Notes under the pieces: generated by a model
Databases searched by the model: none
Seen by the model: only the letters and a program-made list of their open reading frames with translations
What the model was told of the DNA's origin: nothing
Made by a program: the position numbers and the translations under genes
Shown here: piece by piece, positions 1 to 7,464 of the stretch
Layout: every line of letters starts with the position of its first letter
Numbering within the stretch: position 1 is the stretch's first letter
DNA from: Myxococcales bacterium
Lineage (GTDB): Bacteria; Myxococcota_A; Polyangia; Fen-1088
NCBI GenBank assembly: GCA_003142855.1
Contig: PLNW01000110.1
Coordinates: 1-34,885 of the forward strand
Direction: 5' to 3'
Length of the DNA: 34,885 nt

Positions 1-54
1 TCCGGCAACCCGTTCGGTGCTCTCGCGCCTGGTTTGTGACAAACTGGCCCCCCT

Positions 55-2199
55 ATGGCGCCCGAAGAAAAGCTGTATCAACAGTTGCACGCGCTCTCGA
101 TGAATATGTGGTGGGCCTGGAACCCGTCCGTCATCAAGTTGTTCCGCGACATCGACCCCGAGGGTTTTCGTGCGTCCAAGCACAATCCGCTCAGGGTGGT
201 AAAAAGCTTGAGCCCGGAGCGGTTGCGCGAATTGGTCCAGGACGCAGCCTTTCGCGCGCGCGCCGACCGGGTGTACCGCGAGTTCCACTCCTATGTGTCG
301 CCCAACGCGCACACCTGGGCACAGACCGAGGCGGCGCCTTTGCGCGTGCGGCCGGTGGCTTACCTGTCGGCGGAGTTCGGCATCCACGAATCACTGCCCA
401 TCTACAGCGGCGGTCTTGGGGTGTTGGCCGGCGACCATGTCAAGACGGCGTCTGACCTGGGCCTGGCCCTGGTGGCGGTGGGGCTCTTCTACCGGCAGTC
501 GTATTTCCGCCAACAGATCGACGCCGAAGGTTGGCAGCACGCCCAATACGAGAGCGCGCCGGAGGAATACCTGGCCGCCACGCGCAAGCTGGACCGGCAA
601 GGCAAGCCGCTGGTCATCGAGGTGCCGCTGGGCCGAGAGCGCCTGTACGCACAGGTCTGGCAGGTCAACGTGGGACGCAACCAGCTCTTGTTGCTCGACA
701 CCGACGTGGACGGCAATTCCGAGGAGAACCGCAAGCTGGCCGCGCGGCTGTACTTCGGCGACCGGGGTGTGCGCATCCGGCAGGAGCTTCTGCTGGGCGT
801 GGGCGGCATCCGCGCCCTGCGCGCCGCCGGCATCGACTGGAGCGGGCTTCACCTCAACGAGGGCCACAGCGCCTTCGCCACGCTTGAGTATGCGCGCCTG
901 CGCATGGAGGAGACCGGAGCGGACTTCTGGACAGTGGCCCAGGACGTGGCGCAGTCGACGGTGTTCACCACGCACACGCCGGTCGATGCGGGCCACGATC
1001 GCTTTCCACCCCAGCTGGTCGAGGAGTACCTCGAACCGCTTCGCCTTTCGCTGCGCCTGTCGAAAGAGGAGTTCATGGGACTGGGCCGCGTGCGACCGCA
1101 GGATTCGCACGAGGCTTTGTGCATGACCGTGCTGGCCTTCAAGATGTCGCGCTATGCGAACGGAGTGTCGTGCTTGCACGGCCGGGTGAGCCGGAGAGCC
1201 TGGCAGGCCCTCTGGCCGCACCACCGCGAAGACGAGGTGCCAGTGGGCCACATCACCAACGGCGTGCACGTGCGCACCTGGCTGGCGCCTGCCATGCAGG
1301 AGCTGTACAGTCGCCACGTCGGCCCTGACTGGGCCGACAATCTGCCCGACCCGAAGATGTGGGCCCGCATCGACAGCGTCTACGACGCCGAGTTATGGGA
1401 AACCCACCGCACGCTCAAGGCCACTCTGGTGGGGTTCGCCCGACGTGAGGCGGAAGCCCAACGCAGACGCAACAGCCACAGCGAGGAGTTGATCGAAGCC
1501 GCCAAGACGACCCTCGATGCCGACGTGCTGACCATTGGGTTCGCCCGCCGCTTTGCCACCTACAAGCGGGGTACCCTTCTCTTCACCGACATGGAGCGCC
1601 TGCGGCGGCTCCTGCTGGATCCCGATCGTCCGGTGCAGCTCATCTTTGCCGGCAAGGCGCATCCCGACGACCAGCCCGGCAAGGAACTTTTGCGCACGGT
1701 CTATCAGGCCAGCTTGCTGCCGGACTTGCGTTCGCGCATCGTCTTCGTCGAGGACTACGACATCAACGTGGCTCGCCATCTGGTGCAAGGTGTGGACGTG
1801 TGGCTCAATACCCCGCGCCGGCCACAGGAGGCGAGCGGCACCAGCGGTCAGAAGGTGCTGCTCAATGGCGGCCTCAATCTCTCCATCCTCGACGGTTGGT
1901 GGGCCGAGGCCTATGACGGATTGAACGGTTTCGCCATCGGCAACGGCGTGTGCCATGTGTCGGTCGCCGAACAGGACAGGCGCGACGCCGAGTCGCTGTA
2001 CCATGTTCTGGAGACCGAAGTTGTGCCTTGCTACTACAACCAGGACGAGCACGGCGTGCCGCACGACTGGGTCGCGCGAATCAAGCGCGCCATTCGCACC
2101 CTGGGCTGGCGCTTCAACACCGACCGCATGGTGCGGGACTATGTGCGCGAGTGCTATCTGCCATCAGCAGGCGTGAATAGCTGCGCGATGCCGAAGTAA
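55..2199 (+). CDS. glgP: alpha-glucan (glycogen) phosphorylase, GT35
   Basis: Cytosolic enzyme that releases glucose-1-phosphate from alpha-1,4-glucans using phosphate and PLP. The 714-residue protein begins with the N-terminal region typical of the TIGR02094 branch (NMWWAWNP near residue 18), followed by a glycosyltransferase fold with SAEFG/GGLGVLAGDH near residues 105-125. The PLP-lysine motif EASGTSGQK places the Schiff-base lysine at about residue 600, followed by LNGGLNLSILDGWW. The reading frame has a stop at 37-39, so the ATG at 55 is the first possible ATG; there is no clear Shine-Dalgarno before it. It stands alone on this strand. The only other glycogen-related gene seen is a degenerate GT5-like protein 25 kb away. 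Confidence 0.95.
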   Translation: MAPEEKLYQQLHALSMNMWWAWNPSVIKLFRDIDPEGFRASKHNPLRVVKSLSPERLRELVQDAAFRARADRVYREFHSYVSPNAHTWAQTEAAPLRVRPVAYLSAEFGIHESLPIYSGGLGVLAGDHVKTASDLGLALVAVGLFYRQSYFRQQIDAEGWQHAQYESAPEEYLAATRKLDRQGKPLVIEVPLGRERLYAQVWQVNVGRNQLLLLDTDVDGNSEENRKLAARLYFGDRGVRIRQELLLGVGGIRALRAAGIDWSGLHLNEGHSAFATLEYARLRMEETGADFWTVAQDVAQSTVFTTHTPVDAGHDRFPPQLVEEYLEPLRLSLRLSKEEFMGLGRVRPQDSHEALCMTVLAFKMSRYANGVSCLHGRVSRRAWQALWPHHREDEVPVGHITNGVHVRTWLAPAMQELYSRHVGPDWADNLPDPKMWARIDSVYDAELWETHRTLKATLVGFARREAEAQRRRNSHSEELIEAAKTTLDADVLTIGFARRFATYKRGTLLFTDMERLRRLLLDPDRPVQLIFAGKAHPDDQPGKELLRTVYQASLLPDLRSRIVFVEDYDINVARHLVQGVDVWLNTPRRPQEASGTSGQKVLLNGGLNLSILDGWWAEAYDGLNGFAIGNGVCHVSVAEQDRRDAESLYHVLETEVVPCYYNQDEHGVPHDWVARIKRAIRTLGWRFNTDRMVRDYVRECYLPSAGVNSCAMPK

Positions 2200-2200
2200 A

Positions 2201-2253
2201 GCACCGGGGCCGGAGGCCGGAAGCCGAGGCCGGTCGCCGGAACCGGTGGCCGG
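2201..2253. repeat. CCGG-rich degenerate short tandem repeat
   Basis: Just after the glgP stop, CCGG cores recur every 6 to 8 bases (as GCCGGAACCGG and variants). A longer tract of the same character lies at 30560-30680. The next stretch, about 2255-2330, is GC-rich with a GCGCGCGAAGCGC hairpin reminiscent of the middle of the interspersed hairpin element elsewhere in the window. No gene was recognised in 2200-2428. Confidence 0.5.
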
Positions 2254-2428
2254 GGGCGGCGAGGACGCGCGCGAAGCGCCGGGGGCAAGCGGGCGGCGTG
2301 CGGGGCGGGCAGACCCCGAGAGCACTGGAGTTGACGCGCTCGCTGAATCGCCGAATGCAGGGCGCCGATATCCTGCCTGGCCACACGAGACCAGGCTCGG
2401 CGTCTGATACACTTGCCAAGTGACTGCC

Positions 2429-2725
2429 ATGCGGACGATCACACTCGAAGAGCTGCGCCGTCAAAAGGACCGGATCGTGGCACTTGCCGAGCGGCACGGC
2501 GCCCACAGCCTCAGGGTCTTTGGCTCAATCGCACTCGGCCAGGCAAACCCGGAAAGTGATGTGGACCTCGTGGTCGATTTTGAGCGCGGCCGCAGCCTAA
2601 TGGACCACGGCGAGCTGATGATGGATCTCGAGGAAGTGCTGGGGTGCCGGGTTGATGTCGTCAGTGAGCGCGGCCTGCGCGGCCGCTTTCGGGCGCGGGT
2701 TCTCGCCGATGCGGTGCCACTGTGA
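2429..2725 (+). CDS. MNT-type nucleotidyltransferase (MntA-like antitoxin)
   Basis: Small minimal nucleotidyltransferase of the HEPN/MNT toxin-antitoxin class. In characterised systems the MNT antitoxin AMPylates and silences the HEPN RNase. The sequence shows the signature FGS, then D-V-D about 12 residues later (FGSIALGQANPESDVDLVVDF is spread over residues 31-50), followed by a DLEEVLGCRVDVV segment. The ATG at 2429 is chosen; an in-frame GTG at 2420 would add three residues. The stop overlaps a GTG (GTGA, 2722-2725) that opens the remains of the HEPN partner. It is therefore probably an orphan antitoxin. A second, intact pair is at 18245-18872. Confidence 0.85.
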   Translation: MRTITLEELRRQKDRIVALAERHGAHSLRVFGSIALGQANPESDVDLVVDFERGRSLMDHGELMMDLEEVLGCRVDVVSERGLRGRFRARVLADAVPL

Positions 2726-2886
2726 GAGCCGACGCCGACCGGCTACTGGACACCGTCAGCGCGCTGCCAAGTACATATCCAAGGCTTCTGCCCTGGGCTA
2801 TTATCGCGCCTCGAGATGGTGCTTCCGGGAAGTTCCGCCGCCCTGTTCGCCGAGGCATGGCCTTGCTCTGCCCGCCGCCGGGTTGA
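2722..2886 (+). pseudogene. truncated HEPN (DUF86-like) toxin remnant
   Basis: A GTG overlapping the MNT stop opens a 54-codon frame. Its first 13 or so residues (VRADADRLLDTVS) resemble the start of DUF86/HEPN toxins, which commonly begin M-R-x-D-A-x-R-L-x-D. After that the sequence has no HEPN character: there is no R-X4-H motif, and the frame runs into unrelated residues before a stop at 2884-2886. The four-base overlap is the usual MNT-HEPN translational coupling, so the toxin was most likely lost by deletion or replacement near 2765, leaving the antitoxin. The homology call rests on a very short segment. Confidence 0.55.
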
Positions 2887-2901
2887 CCAAGGAGCCTGGC
2901 A

Positions 2902-4251
2902 ATGAGTTCCGCCGGACAATCGGCGGAAGACTTGCTGGGGACCGTGCTCGAGGGCGCGTATCGCATCGAGCGACTGGTGGGGGAGGGCGGCATGGGCGCG
3001 GTGTACGAGGCCGCGCACCTGCGCCTGGGCACGCGCGTGGCAGTCAAGGTGATGGCGCGCGAGTTGGCCGCCAATCCCGAGGCCCTGGCGCGCTTTCACC
3101 GCGAGGCCCTGGTCACCAGCGGGCTCGGCCACCTGCACATAGTGTAAGTCCTCGACTTCAGCACCACACCCTCCGGCGAGCCCTTCCTGGCCATGGAGTT
3201 TCTCGAGGGCGAGGATCTCGAACATCGTTTGCGTCGGGTTTCCCGCCTGCCCATCGCCGACGTGGTTCACATCATCAGGCAGGTTGCCTCTGCCCTGGCC
3301 GCCACCCACGCCAAGGCCATCGTTCACCGCGATCTCAAACCCGGCAACATCTTCCTGCTCACGGCCGCGGGCGAGAACGACTTCGTCAAGGTGCTCGACT
3401 TCGGCATCAGCAAGGTGCGTTCGGCCTCCACCAAGCTCACGCGCACGTCCTCGGTCATGGGCACGCCCGACTATATGTCGCCCGAGCAGGCCAGGGGCCA
3501 CATCGAAGATATCGACGAACGCACCGACCAGTGGGCCTTGGCCTGCATCGTCTGGGAATGCTTGTCAGGCGAAGGTCCCTTTGTGGCTGAGAACGTACCA
3601 TCCATCCTTTTTCAGATCGTGCACGAGCCGCCGGCCCCGTTGCTGCCCAGGGTGGCGGGCTTGCCCTCCCAGGTCGAGGAGGTGCTCCTGCGCGCGCTGG
3701 CCAAGGACAAGAACGAGCGCTTCGCCAGCGTGAGCGATTTCGCGCTCGCGCTCGAGCGCGCGGGTGGCGCGGCTGTGTCCACGGTCGTCGGGCGGCCAGA
3801 GATGCTGGCGCGGCCCGAGCAAGTGCCCGACTCGGCCCCTGCCAAGTCAACCACCTTCAGCCACACAGCGGGTGAGCTGGACGCCCTCACTATTCCGCGA
3901 GCGCGGTTGAAGTGGACTTGGGTTCTGGCCGCGGGCGCGGCGCTCGGCCTCGTGCTGGCCGCATTTCTGTTTTTCCGCCCAGGGCCAGCCGCAAGAACCG
4001 TCATCGCCAGTCCGCCGCCGGTTGCCGTGGCGCCGCCGACTCCACCTCCACCAGCGCCGCCGTCCCGGGCAGAACCGCCCGCCGCGCCCGCGCCCAGCGT
4101 GCAGGAGATCAAGTCAGAACCACCCGCCCCTGAAGCCAAGGCCGAGACTTCCCATCGGGCGCGCGAGGTAAAGCCGGCGAAGAAGAAGTCGCTGCCGGCC
4201 AAGAAAGACCGCAGCCAGGAGAATCAGGACAGATGGCGCATCGACGAGTAG
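2902..4251 (+). pseudogene. Ser/Thr protein kinase (PknB-like) interrupted by an in-frame stop
   Basis: A Hanks-type membrane kinase in one frame, broken only by TAA at 3145-3147. N-lobe: Gly loop GEGGMGAVYEA and VAVK with the catalytic lysine at residue 49. The stop falls in a segment that reads HIV-stop-VLDF, where relatives usually read HIVQVLDF, so one C-to-T change (CAA to TAA) would explain it. Downstream are HRDLKPGN (catalytic Asp about 144), DFG (about 166), GTPDYMSPEQ, one transmembrane helix (VLAAGAALGLVLAAFLFF) and a Pro/Ala-rich C-terminus. AAGGAG at 2889-2894 supports the ATG at 2902. Restart at ATG 3193 would give a protein without the Gly loop and lysine, so probably no kinase activity. 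Stop readthrough, pseudogene and sequence error are all possible. Its 3' end overlaps the next gene by 19 bases. Confidence 0.85.
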
Positions 4252-5006
4252 TTCTGGTCATCACCATGCTCGCCGCGCTTGGGGCGAGTCTGCCTCAACT
4301 TCAGGGGACCGCCCTGGCTGCCGGACTGGATGAGAAAGGCGAGGCCGACGCCAAGCAGGCAACCCGCCTGTACAAGCAGGGCCAGTACCAAGAGGCGGCA
4401 GAGATTTTTGCCCGGCTCAGCGTCGACTATCCCGACATGCCGATCTTCGAGCGCAATCTGGGCGCGTGTTTCTATCACCTGCGCAAGCCCGAGCCAGCCC
4501 TGTCCAACCTGCGCCGCTACCTCAGCCGCAGGCAGGACATCGCGCCTGACGACAAGGCGGTCGTGGATCGATGGATCGACGAGATGGAGCAACTGCGCGC
4601 GCAAAACGCCGCGGCCAGCGCGCCGTCCGCAACCCCGCCTGTGGCGCCAACACCGCAGCTGCCGCCAGCAGCGGCCCCGGCACCCGCGGCTGCCCAGGCG
4701 CCGCTCGCGCCGGTTGCGCCACCCCCAAAGGCCGAAGAGCTTGCCCCGGCGATTCCCGCCGCAGCCTCGATTCCGCCCGCTGCCCCGGCGCCGAGCGAAG
4801 CCCCGAAGCCCGCGGGAGTCGATCTTGCGACCAGCCCGGTACCAGCCGATTCAACCGAGGCCGGAACGCCGTACTACAAGACCTGGTGGTTCTGGACCAG
4901 CGCGGCCGTGGTCGTCGTCGGTGGCGCAGTCGCTGCCATCTACTTCGCCACTCGTTCCAACGATCCCTGCAGCGGCGTTAGCATGGCCTGCCTGGGGGTG
5001 AAATAG
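4233..5006 (+). CDS. TPR-like envelope protein with Pro-rich linker and C-terminal TM helix
   Basis: 257-residue protein of unknown function. It has an N-terminal signal sequence (hydrophobic residues about 6-29), then a TPR-like helical segment (ADAKQATRLYKQGQYQEAAEIF, roughly residues 38-100), a Pro/Ala linker (about 115-205), and one transmembrane helix near residue 225 (WFWTSAAVVVVGGAVAAIYF) before a short tail with two cysteines. It starts inside the end of the kinase gene with AGGAG at 4217-4221, so it is translationally coupled, and is followed two bases later by the lipoprotein gene. Myxococcota often pair such TPR proteins with Ser/Thr kinases; a scaffold or sensor role is inference only. 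Confidence 0.85.
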   Translation: MAHRRVVLVITMLAALGASLPQLQGTALAAGLDEKGEADAKQATRLYKQGQYQEAAEIFARLSVDYPDMPIFERNLGACFYHLRKPEPALSNLRRYLSRRQDIAPDDKAVVDRWIDEMEQLRAQNAAASAPSATPPVAPTPQLPPAAAPAPAAAQAPLAPVAPPPKAEELAPAIPAAASIPPAAPAPSEAPKPAGVDLATSPVPADSTEAGTPYYKTWWFWTSAAVVVVGGAVAAIYFATRSNDPCSGVSMACLGVK

Positions 5007-5008
5007 CC

Positions 5009-6397
5009 ATGCGCCGCACGGCAGTCTTGCTCGCACTCGTCGGCACGCTGGCACCTGCTTGCAAGAGCCAGGACAACACCAAGATCGTGGTCGCGGTGTG
5101 GAGCGACCTTGCAGTTCCAGACGACCTGGACAGCGTGCGCATCGAGGTCACCGGCACCGGATCGAAAACCTTCCCCCTCACGGCAGGCAGCGACCCCAGC
5201 GCGCCGCTCGCTCAGCTCGAACTTGTTCCCCTCGGCGCGAAGAGCGAGACCTTCACGGTTACCGCCACTGGCCTGCGCAAGCAAAACGAAGTCGTCGCGC
5301 AAACCGCAAGCGTGTCCTTTGTTTCCGGGCAAAGCCTGCTGCTCAAGCTGTTCCTCGCGGGCAGCTGCCGAGGGTTGTTGAACTGCTCCGTGGACCACAC
5401 CTGCGCCGCCGGGGTTTGCGATCAGCCCATCGCTGTTTCCAAACTGCCAGCCTACGACCCCAGCGTACCTCTGTCGCCGCCGGACGCGGGCGTTGGCGGG
5501 AACGGCGGAACCGGCGGCAGCTCGGGCATGAGTGGAAGCGGCGGCGCTTCGGGTGGAGTTGGCGGCACGATCGGTTCCGGTGGGGTAGTTGGGACCGGTG
5601 GAATCGTAGGCAGCGGCGGCGTGTCGGGTGGAGTTGGCGGCATGATCGGCTCCGGTGGGGTGGTGGCGACTGGAGGAATCGCTGGCAACGGCGGCGCGTC
5701 GGGCGGAGTTGGCGGCGCTGCAGGGGGGCGCGGCGGCACGGTGGCTTCCGGCGGTGTGGTGGCGACTGGGGGAATCGTTGGCACGGGTGGTGCCGGCACT
5801 GGTGGCGTGGGCAGCGGCGGAACCACGGCGGTGTGCCAGGAAAGCGCGACCCAGTGTTCGGACTACGGTTTGCAGACGTGCACGAGCGGACAGTGGGGCG
5901 CGGCCGTGGCCTGCTCGACCGGATTGGTGTGCGAGCGTTGCCCGCCGGCCACTTGCGCCGATCGAACCTGGGCCGAATGGCCGATGTCCAACGATCAGGT
6001 GGACGTGACCGCGGGCGCGCCCAATCCGGAGAACTACACGGACAATGGGGACGGCACTGTCACCGACAACCTCACCGGGCTCATGTGGCAGCAAACCGTG
6101 CCAACCGGCAAGTACACCTGGGCGCAGGCGGTTGCCTATTGCCCGACGCTGAACCTCGCCGGCCACAGCGACTGGCGCCTGCCGTCGCGAATCGAGCTGG
6201 TTTCCATCGTGGACTTTGGGGTGACAAGTGGTGCAACCATAAACGCAACGTATTTCCCGTCGACGCCGGCAGACTGGTTCTGGTCATCGTCTCCGTTGGC
6301 CGGCTCGTCGTCCCAAGCGTGGTACGTCCACTTCGCTTATGGCAACACGAACTTCAGCGTCATTTCGGATACGTCCAATGTTCGTTGCGTGCGCTGA
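5009..6397 (+). CDS. Gly-rich lipoprotein with C-terminal Lcl_C (DUF1566) domain; putative DGR target
   Basis: 462 residues. The signal peptide ends at a lipobox-like APAC (Cys18). A beta-rich segment (about 25-125) and a Cys-containing segment (about 120-145) follow, then a Gly-rich stretch (about 160-275) built from 25-residue units. A second Cys-rich segment is followed by the Lcl_C domain (about 330-462), with DNGDGTVTDNLTGLMWQQ, W-R-L-P-S and terminal NVRCVR. A repetitive stretch followed by Lcl_C is the architecture of the Legionella collagen-like adhesin Lcl, so a surface-binding role is plausible. It is third in the kinase-TPR operon, two bases after the TPR gene. Its last ~145 bases and the first 16 after the stop match the gene at 6610 except for a 48-base variable island. 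Confidence 0.9.
   Translation: MRRTAVLLALVGTLAPACKSQDNTKIVVAVWSDLAVPDDLDSVRIEVTGTGSKTFPLTAGSDPSAPLAQLELVPLGAKSETFTVTATGLRKQNEVVAQTASVSFVSGQSLLLKLFLAGSCRGLLNCSVDHTCAAGVCDQPIAVSKLPAYDPSVPLSPPDAGVGGNGGTGGSSGMSGSGGASGGVGGTIGSGGVVGTGGIVGSGGVSGGVGGMIGSGGVVATGGIAGNGGASGGVGGAAGGRGGTVASGGVVATGGIVGTGGAGTGGVGSGGTTAVCQESATQCSDYGLQTCTSGQWGAAVACSTGLVCERCPPATCADRTWAEWPMSNDQVDVTAGAPNPENYTDNGDGTVTDNLTGLMWQQTVPTGKYTWAQAVAYCPTLNLAGHSDWRLPSRIELVSIVDFGVTSGATINATYFPSTPADWFWSSSPLAGSSSQAWYVHFAYGNTNFSVISDTSNVRCVR
5534..5758 (+). repeat. 75-bp in-frame tandem repeat encoding Gly-rich units
   Basis: Three units begin at about 5534, 5609 and 5684. Each encodes roughly G-x-G-G-x-S-G-G-V-G-G-x-I-G-S-G-G-V-V-x-T-G-G-I-x (25 residues). 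The third unit is longer by several codons, and a partial fourth follows to about 5822. Units 1 and 2 are very similar at the DNA level, so copy number could change by slippage or recombination without frameshift. Confidence 0.8.
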
Positions 6398-6413
6398 GGA
6401 CGGGTATTTTGAC
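6254..6413 (+). other. putative DGR variable region (VR-A), 3' end of first Lcl_C gene
   Basis: Compared with 6910-7069, bases 6254-6328 match at 70 of 75 positions. Bases 6329-6376 (16 codons, no gaps) diverge at about half of positions, sharing only 3 codons. Bases 6377-6413 match at 34 of 37, the match continuing 16 bases beyond the TGA. This matched-variable-matched layout at the extreme 3' end of a ligand-binding domain gene is that of a DGR variable region. About half of the differences involve an A in one copy, and several are third-position C/T changes, so the adenine-specific signature is not decisive. Confidence 0.5.
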
Positions 6414-6445
6414 TTTTTGACTTCTTGACATTTTGAAAGCGTGGA

Positions 6446-6598
6446 ATGCCGAGCTACTACGAAGCGTTGCCGATCTACAAAGTCGCCATGGATGTCGCTG
6501 TCCGGGTGGACGCGGTAGTGCAGCGCTTTGCCAAGGGCCACAAGCGGCGTCGCCTTGCATATCTTTTTGAACGGCCTTTAGCCCACGAATGTGAATAG
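6446..6598 (+). pseudogene. truncated Avd-like (DGR accessory, four-helix-bundle) fragment
   Basis: A 50-codon frame begins 48 bases after the first Lcl_C stop. It starts MPSYYEALPIYKVAMDVAV and continues with VVQRFAKGHK. The LPIYK-A-MD opening and the RF-x-x-x-HK step resemble the start of Avd-like four-helix-bundle proteins, which bind the DGR reverse transcriptase and normally run about 110-130 residues with the HK followed by a Tyr/Phe-Thr-Leu-Gly turn. Here the sequence after HK (RRRLAYLFERPL) no longer fits and the frame ends at 6596, so at least two helices are missing. The position directly after a variable-domain gene is the usual avd position. The family call is from memory of motifs, not a search. 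Confidence 0.55.
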
Positions 6599-6609
6599 GA
6601 GAACTCGAA

Positions 6610-7053
6610 ATGAACGCCCGCATCGTTCGGTTTCTTGCGGCGGTTGTCGTCGTCGTTGCTTTGACCGCCTCTGCCAGGGCCAATGCCCCGGCCGGGCGGT
6701 ACACCACGGCCAGCGGCACGGTCTACGACACCAAGACCAAGCTCACCTGGCAACAGGCAGTCGCGTCGGGCACCTACACCTGGGCTGGCGCCAAGGCCTA
6801 CTGTGCCGGCCTGAACCTGAACGGCACGGGCTGGCGCCTTCCGACGATCAAGGAGCTACAGACCATCGTCGATGATTCGCAGACGAAGCCATCGATAGAT
6901 ACCACAGCCTTCCCCTCGACTCCGGCAGACTGGTTCTGGTCTTCGTCTCCGTTGGCCGGCTCGTCGTCCTACGCGTGGTACGTCTACTTCTACCTCGGCT
7001 ACACGGACTACGGCGATGTCTTCGGTGCGGTCAATGTTCGTTGTGTCCGCTGA
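6610..7053 (+). CDS. secreted Lcl_C (DUF1566) domain protein; second putative DGR target
   Basis: 147-residue protein: a signal peptide (about residues 1-24, cleavage near SARA-NAP), then essentially only an Lcl_C domain. The domain shows TASGTVYDTKTKLTWQQ, YTWAGAKAYC, G-W-R-L-P-T-I-K-E-L and terminal NVRCVR. AGGAG at 6597-6601 is eight bases before the ATG. It lacks the Gly-rich stalk and lipobox of the neighbouring Lcl_C gene, so it would be a free secreted or periplasmic version of the same binding fold. The upstream half is only moderately similar to the neighbour, whereas from codon 101 the DNA is nearly identical apart from the variable island. No reverse transcriptase or template repeat was found near it. 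Confidence 0.88.
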   Translation: MNARIVRFLAAVVVVVALTASARANAPAGRYTTASGTVYDTKTKLTWQQAVASGTYTWAGAKAYCAGLNLNGTGWRLPTIKELQTIVDDSQTKPSIDTTAFPSTPADWFWSSSPLAGSSSYAWYVYFYLGYTDYGDVFGAVNVRCVR

Positions 7054-7069
7054 GGACGGGCATTTTGAC
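6910..7069 (+). other. putative DGR variable region (VR-B), 3' end of second Lcl_C gene
   Basis: Counterpart of 6254-6413. The divergent island is 6985-7032, encoding YFYLGYTDYGDVFGAV against HFAYGNTNFSVISDTS in the first gene. The island is rich in Tyr/Asp/Gly/Phe here, as expected for an exposed binding surface. The shared tail runs through the TGA and GAGGACGGG to ATTTTGAC, then similarity stops. No third copy that could be a template repeat was seen in the window. Confidence 0.5.
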
Positions 7070-7130
7070 GTTCGACCTATTGACCCTTTCTTCACAATCC
7101 CCTGTCCTGTGCCAGAAACCGTATAGGCCA

Positions 7131-7158
7131 TTGACTTAGTAGGTCGCTGACCTATACT
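7131..7158 (+). promoter_or_regulatory. promoter with palindromic operator for the XRE antitoxin gene
   Basis: TTGACT (7131-7136), 16-base spacer, TATACT (7153-7158). A perfect palindrome TAGGTC-GCT-GACCTA (7140-7154) overlaps the -10 box, and GTATAGG (7121-7127) mirrors CCTATAC (7151-7157). The likely transcription start falls at or next to the GTG start codon at 7165, so the mRNA may be leaderless. Autorepression by the encoded HTH protein is inferred. Confidence 0.7.
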
Positions 7159-7164
7159 TGGCTG

Positions 7165-7455
7165 GTGAGGATCATTCCTGAACTCACCGAGGAGCAATTG
7201 GCGCGGGCTATTCCGGCTCGTGTTCGCAGGCGTCTCATGCAGGGGCAGATCGAGTCCGGTGAAGATGTCGCCGCCCTTCGACGATTCGTTGGCCTTTCCC
7301 AGCCGAAGTTCGCCCAAGCGATGGGTATCAGCGTGCACACCCTGCGGAACTGGGAGCAAGGCCGAAGGCGCCCGGAGGGGCCAGCGATCGGCCTGCTGCG
7401 GATCGTGGCCCGTCACCCGCGGATGATTCGTGAGAACCTGAAGTCGGCGGCCTGA
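7165..7455 (+). CDS. XRE-family HTH protein, HigA/NadS-type antitoxin (apparently orphan)
   Basis: 96-residue helix-turn-helix protein. The HTH spans roughly residues 38-75: LRRFVGLSQPKFAQAMGISVHTLRNWEQGRRRPEGPA, ending in the LLRIVARHP tail shared by HigA/NadS-like antitoxins. These repress their own operon and neutralise a RelE/HigB-type RNase. No toxin gene precedes it (the second Lcl_C gene ends about 110 bases upstream) or follows it. It starts with GTG about seven bases after the -10 box, without a Shine-Dalgarno. It may be a solitary regulator or a leftover of a lost module. A CopG-antitoxin remnant follows in the same frame. Confidence 0.85.
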   Translation: MRIIPELTEEQLARAIPARVRRRLMQGQIESGEDVAALRRFVGLSQPKFAQAMGISVHTLRNWEQGRRRPEGPAIGLLRIVARHPRMIRENLKSAA

Positions 7456-7464
7456 CTGATACTG

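Noticed and set aside
4940..6166. 408-codon minus-strand open frame opposite the Gly-rich lipoprotein
   Set aside because: It is the mirror of a GC-rich repetitive coding region; it has no domain or start signal, while the plus frame has a signal peptide and Lcl_C domain.
6398..7164. DGR template repeat or reverse transcriptase near the Lcl_C genes
   Set aside because: No third copy of the shared 3' tail and no reverse transcriptase motif was seen in the surrounding frames; only the two variable regions and the Avd-like fragment are claimed.
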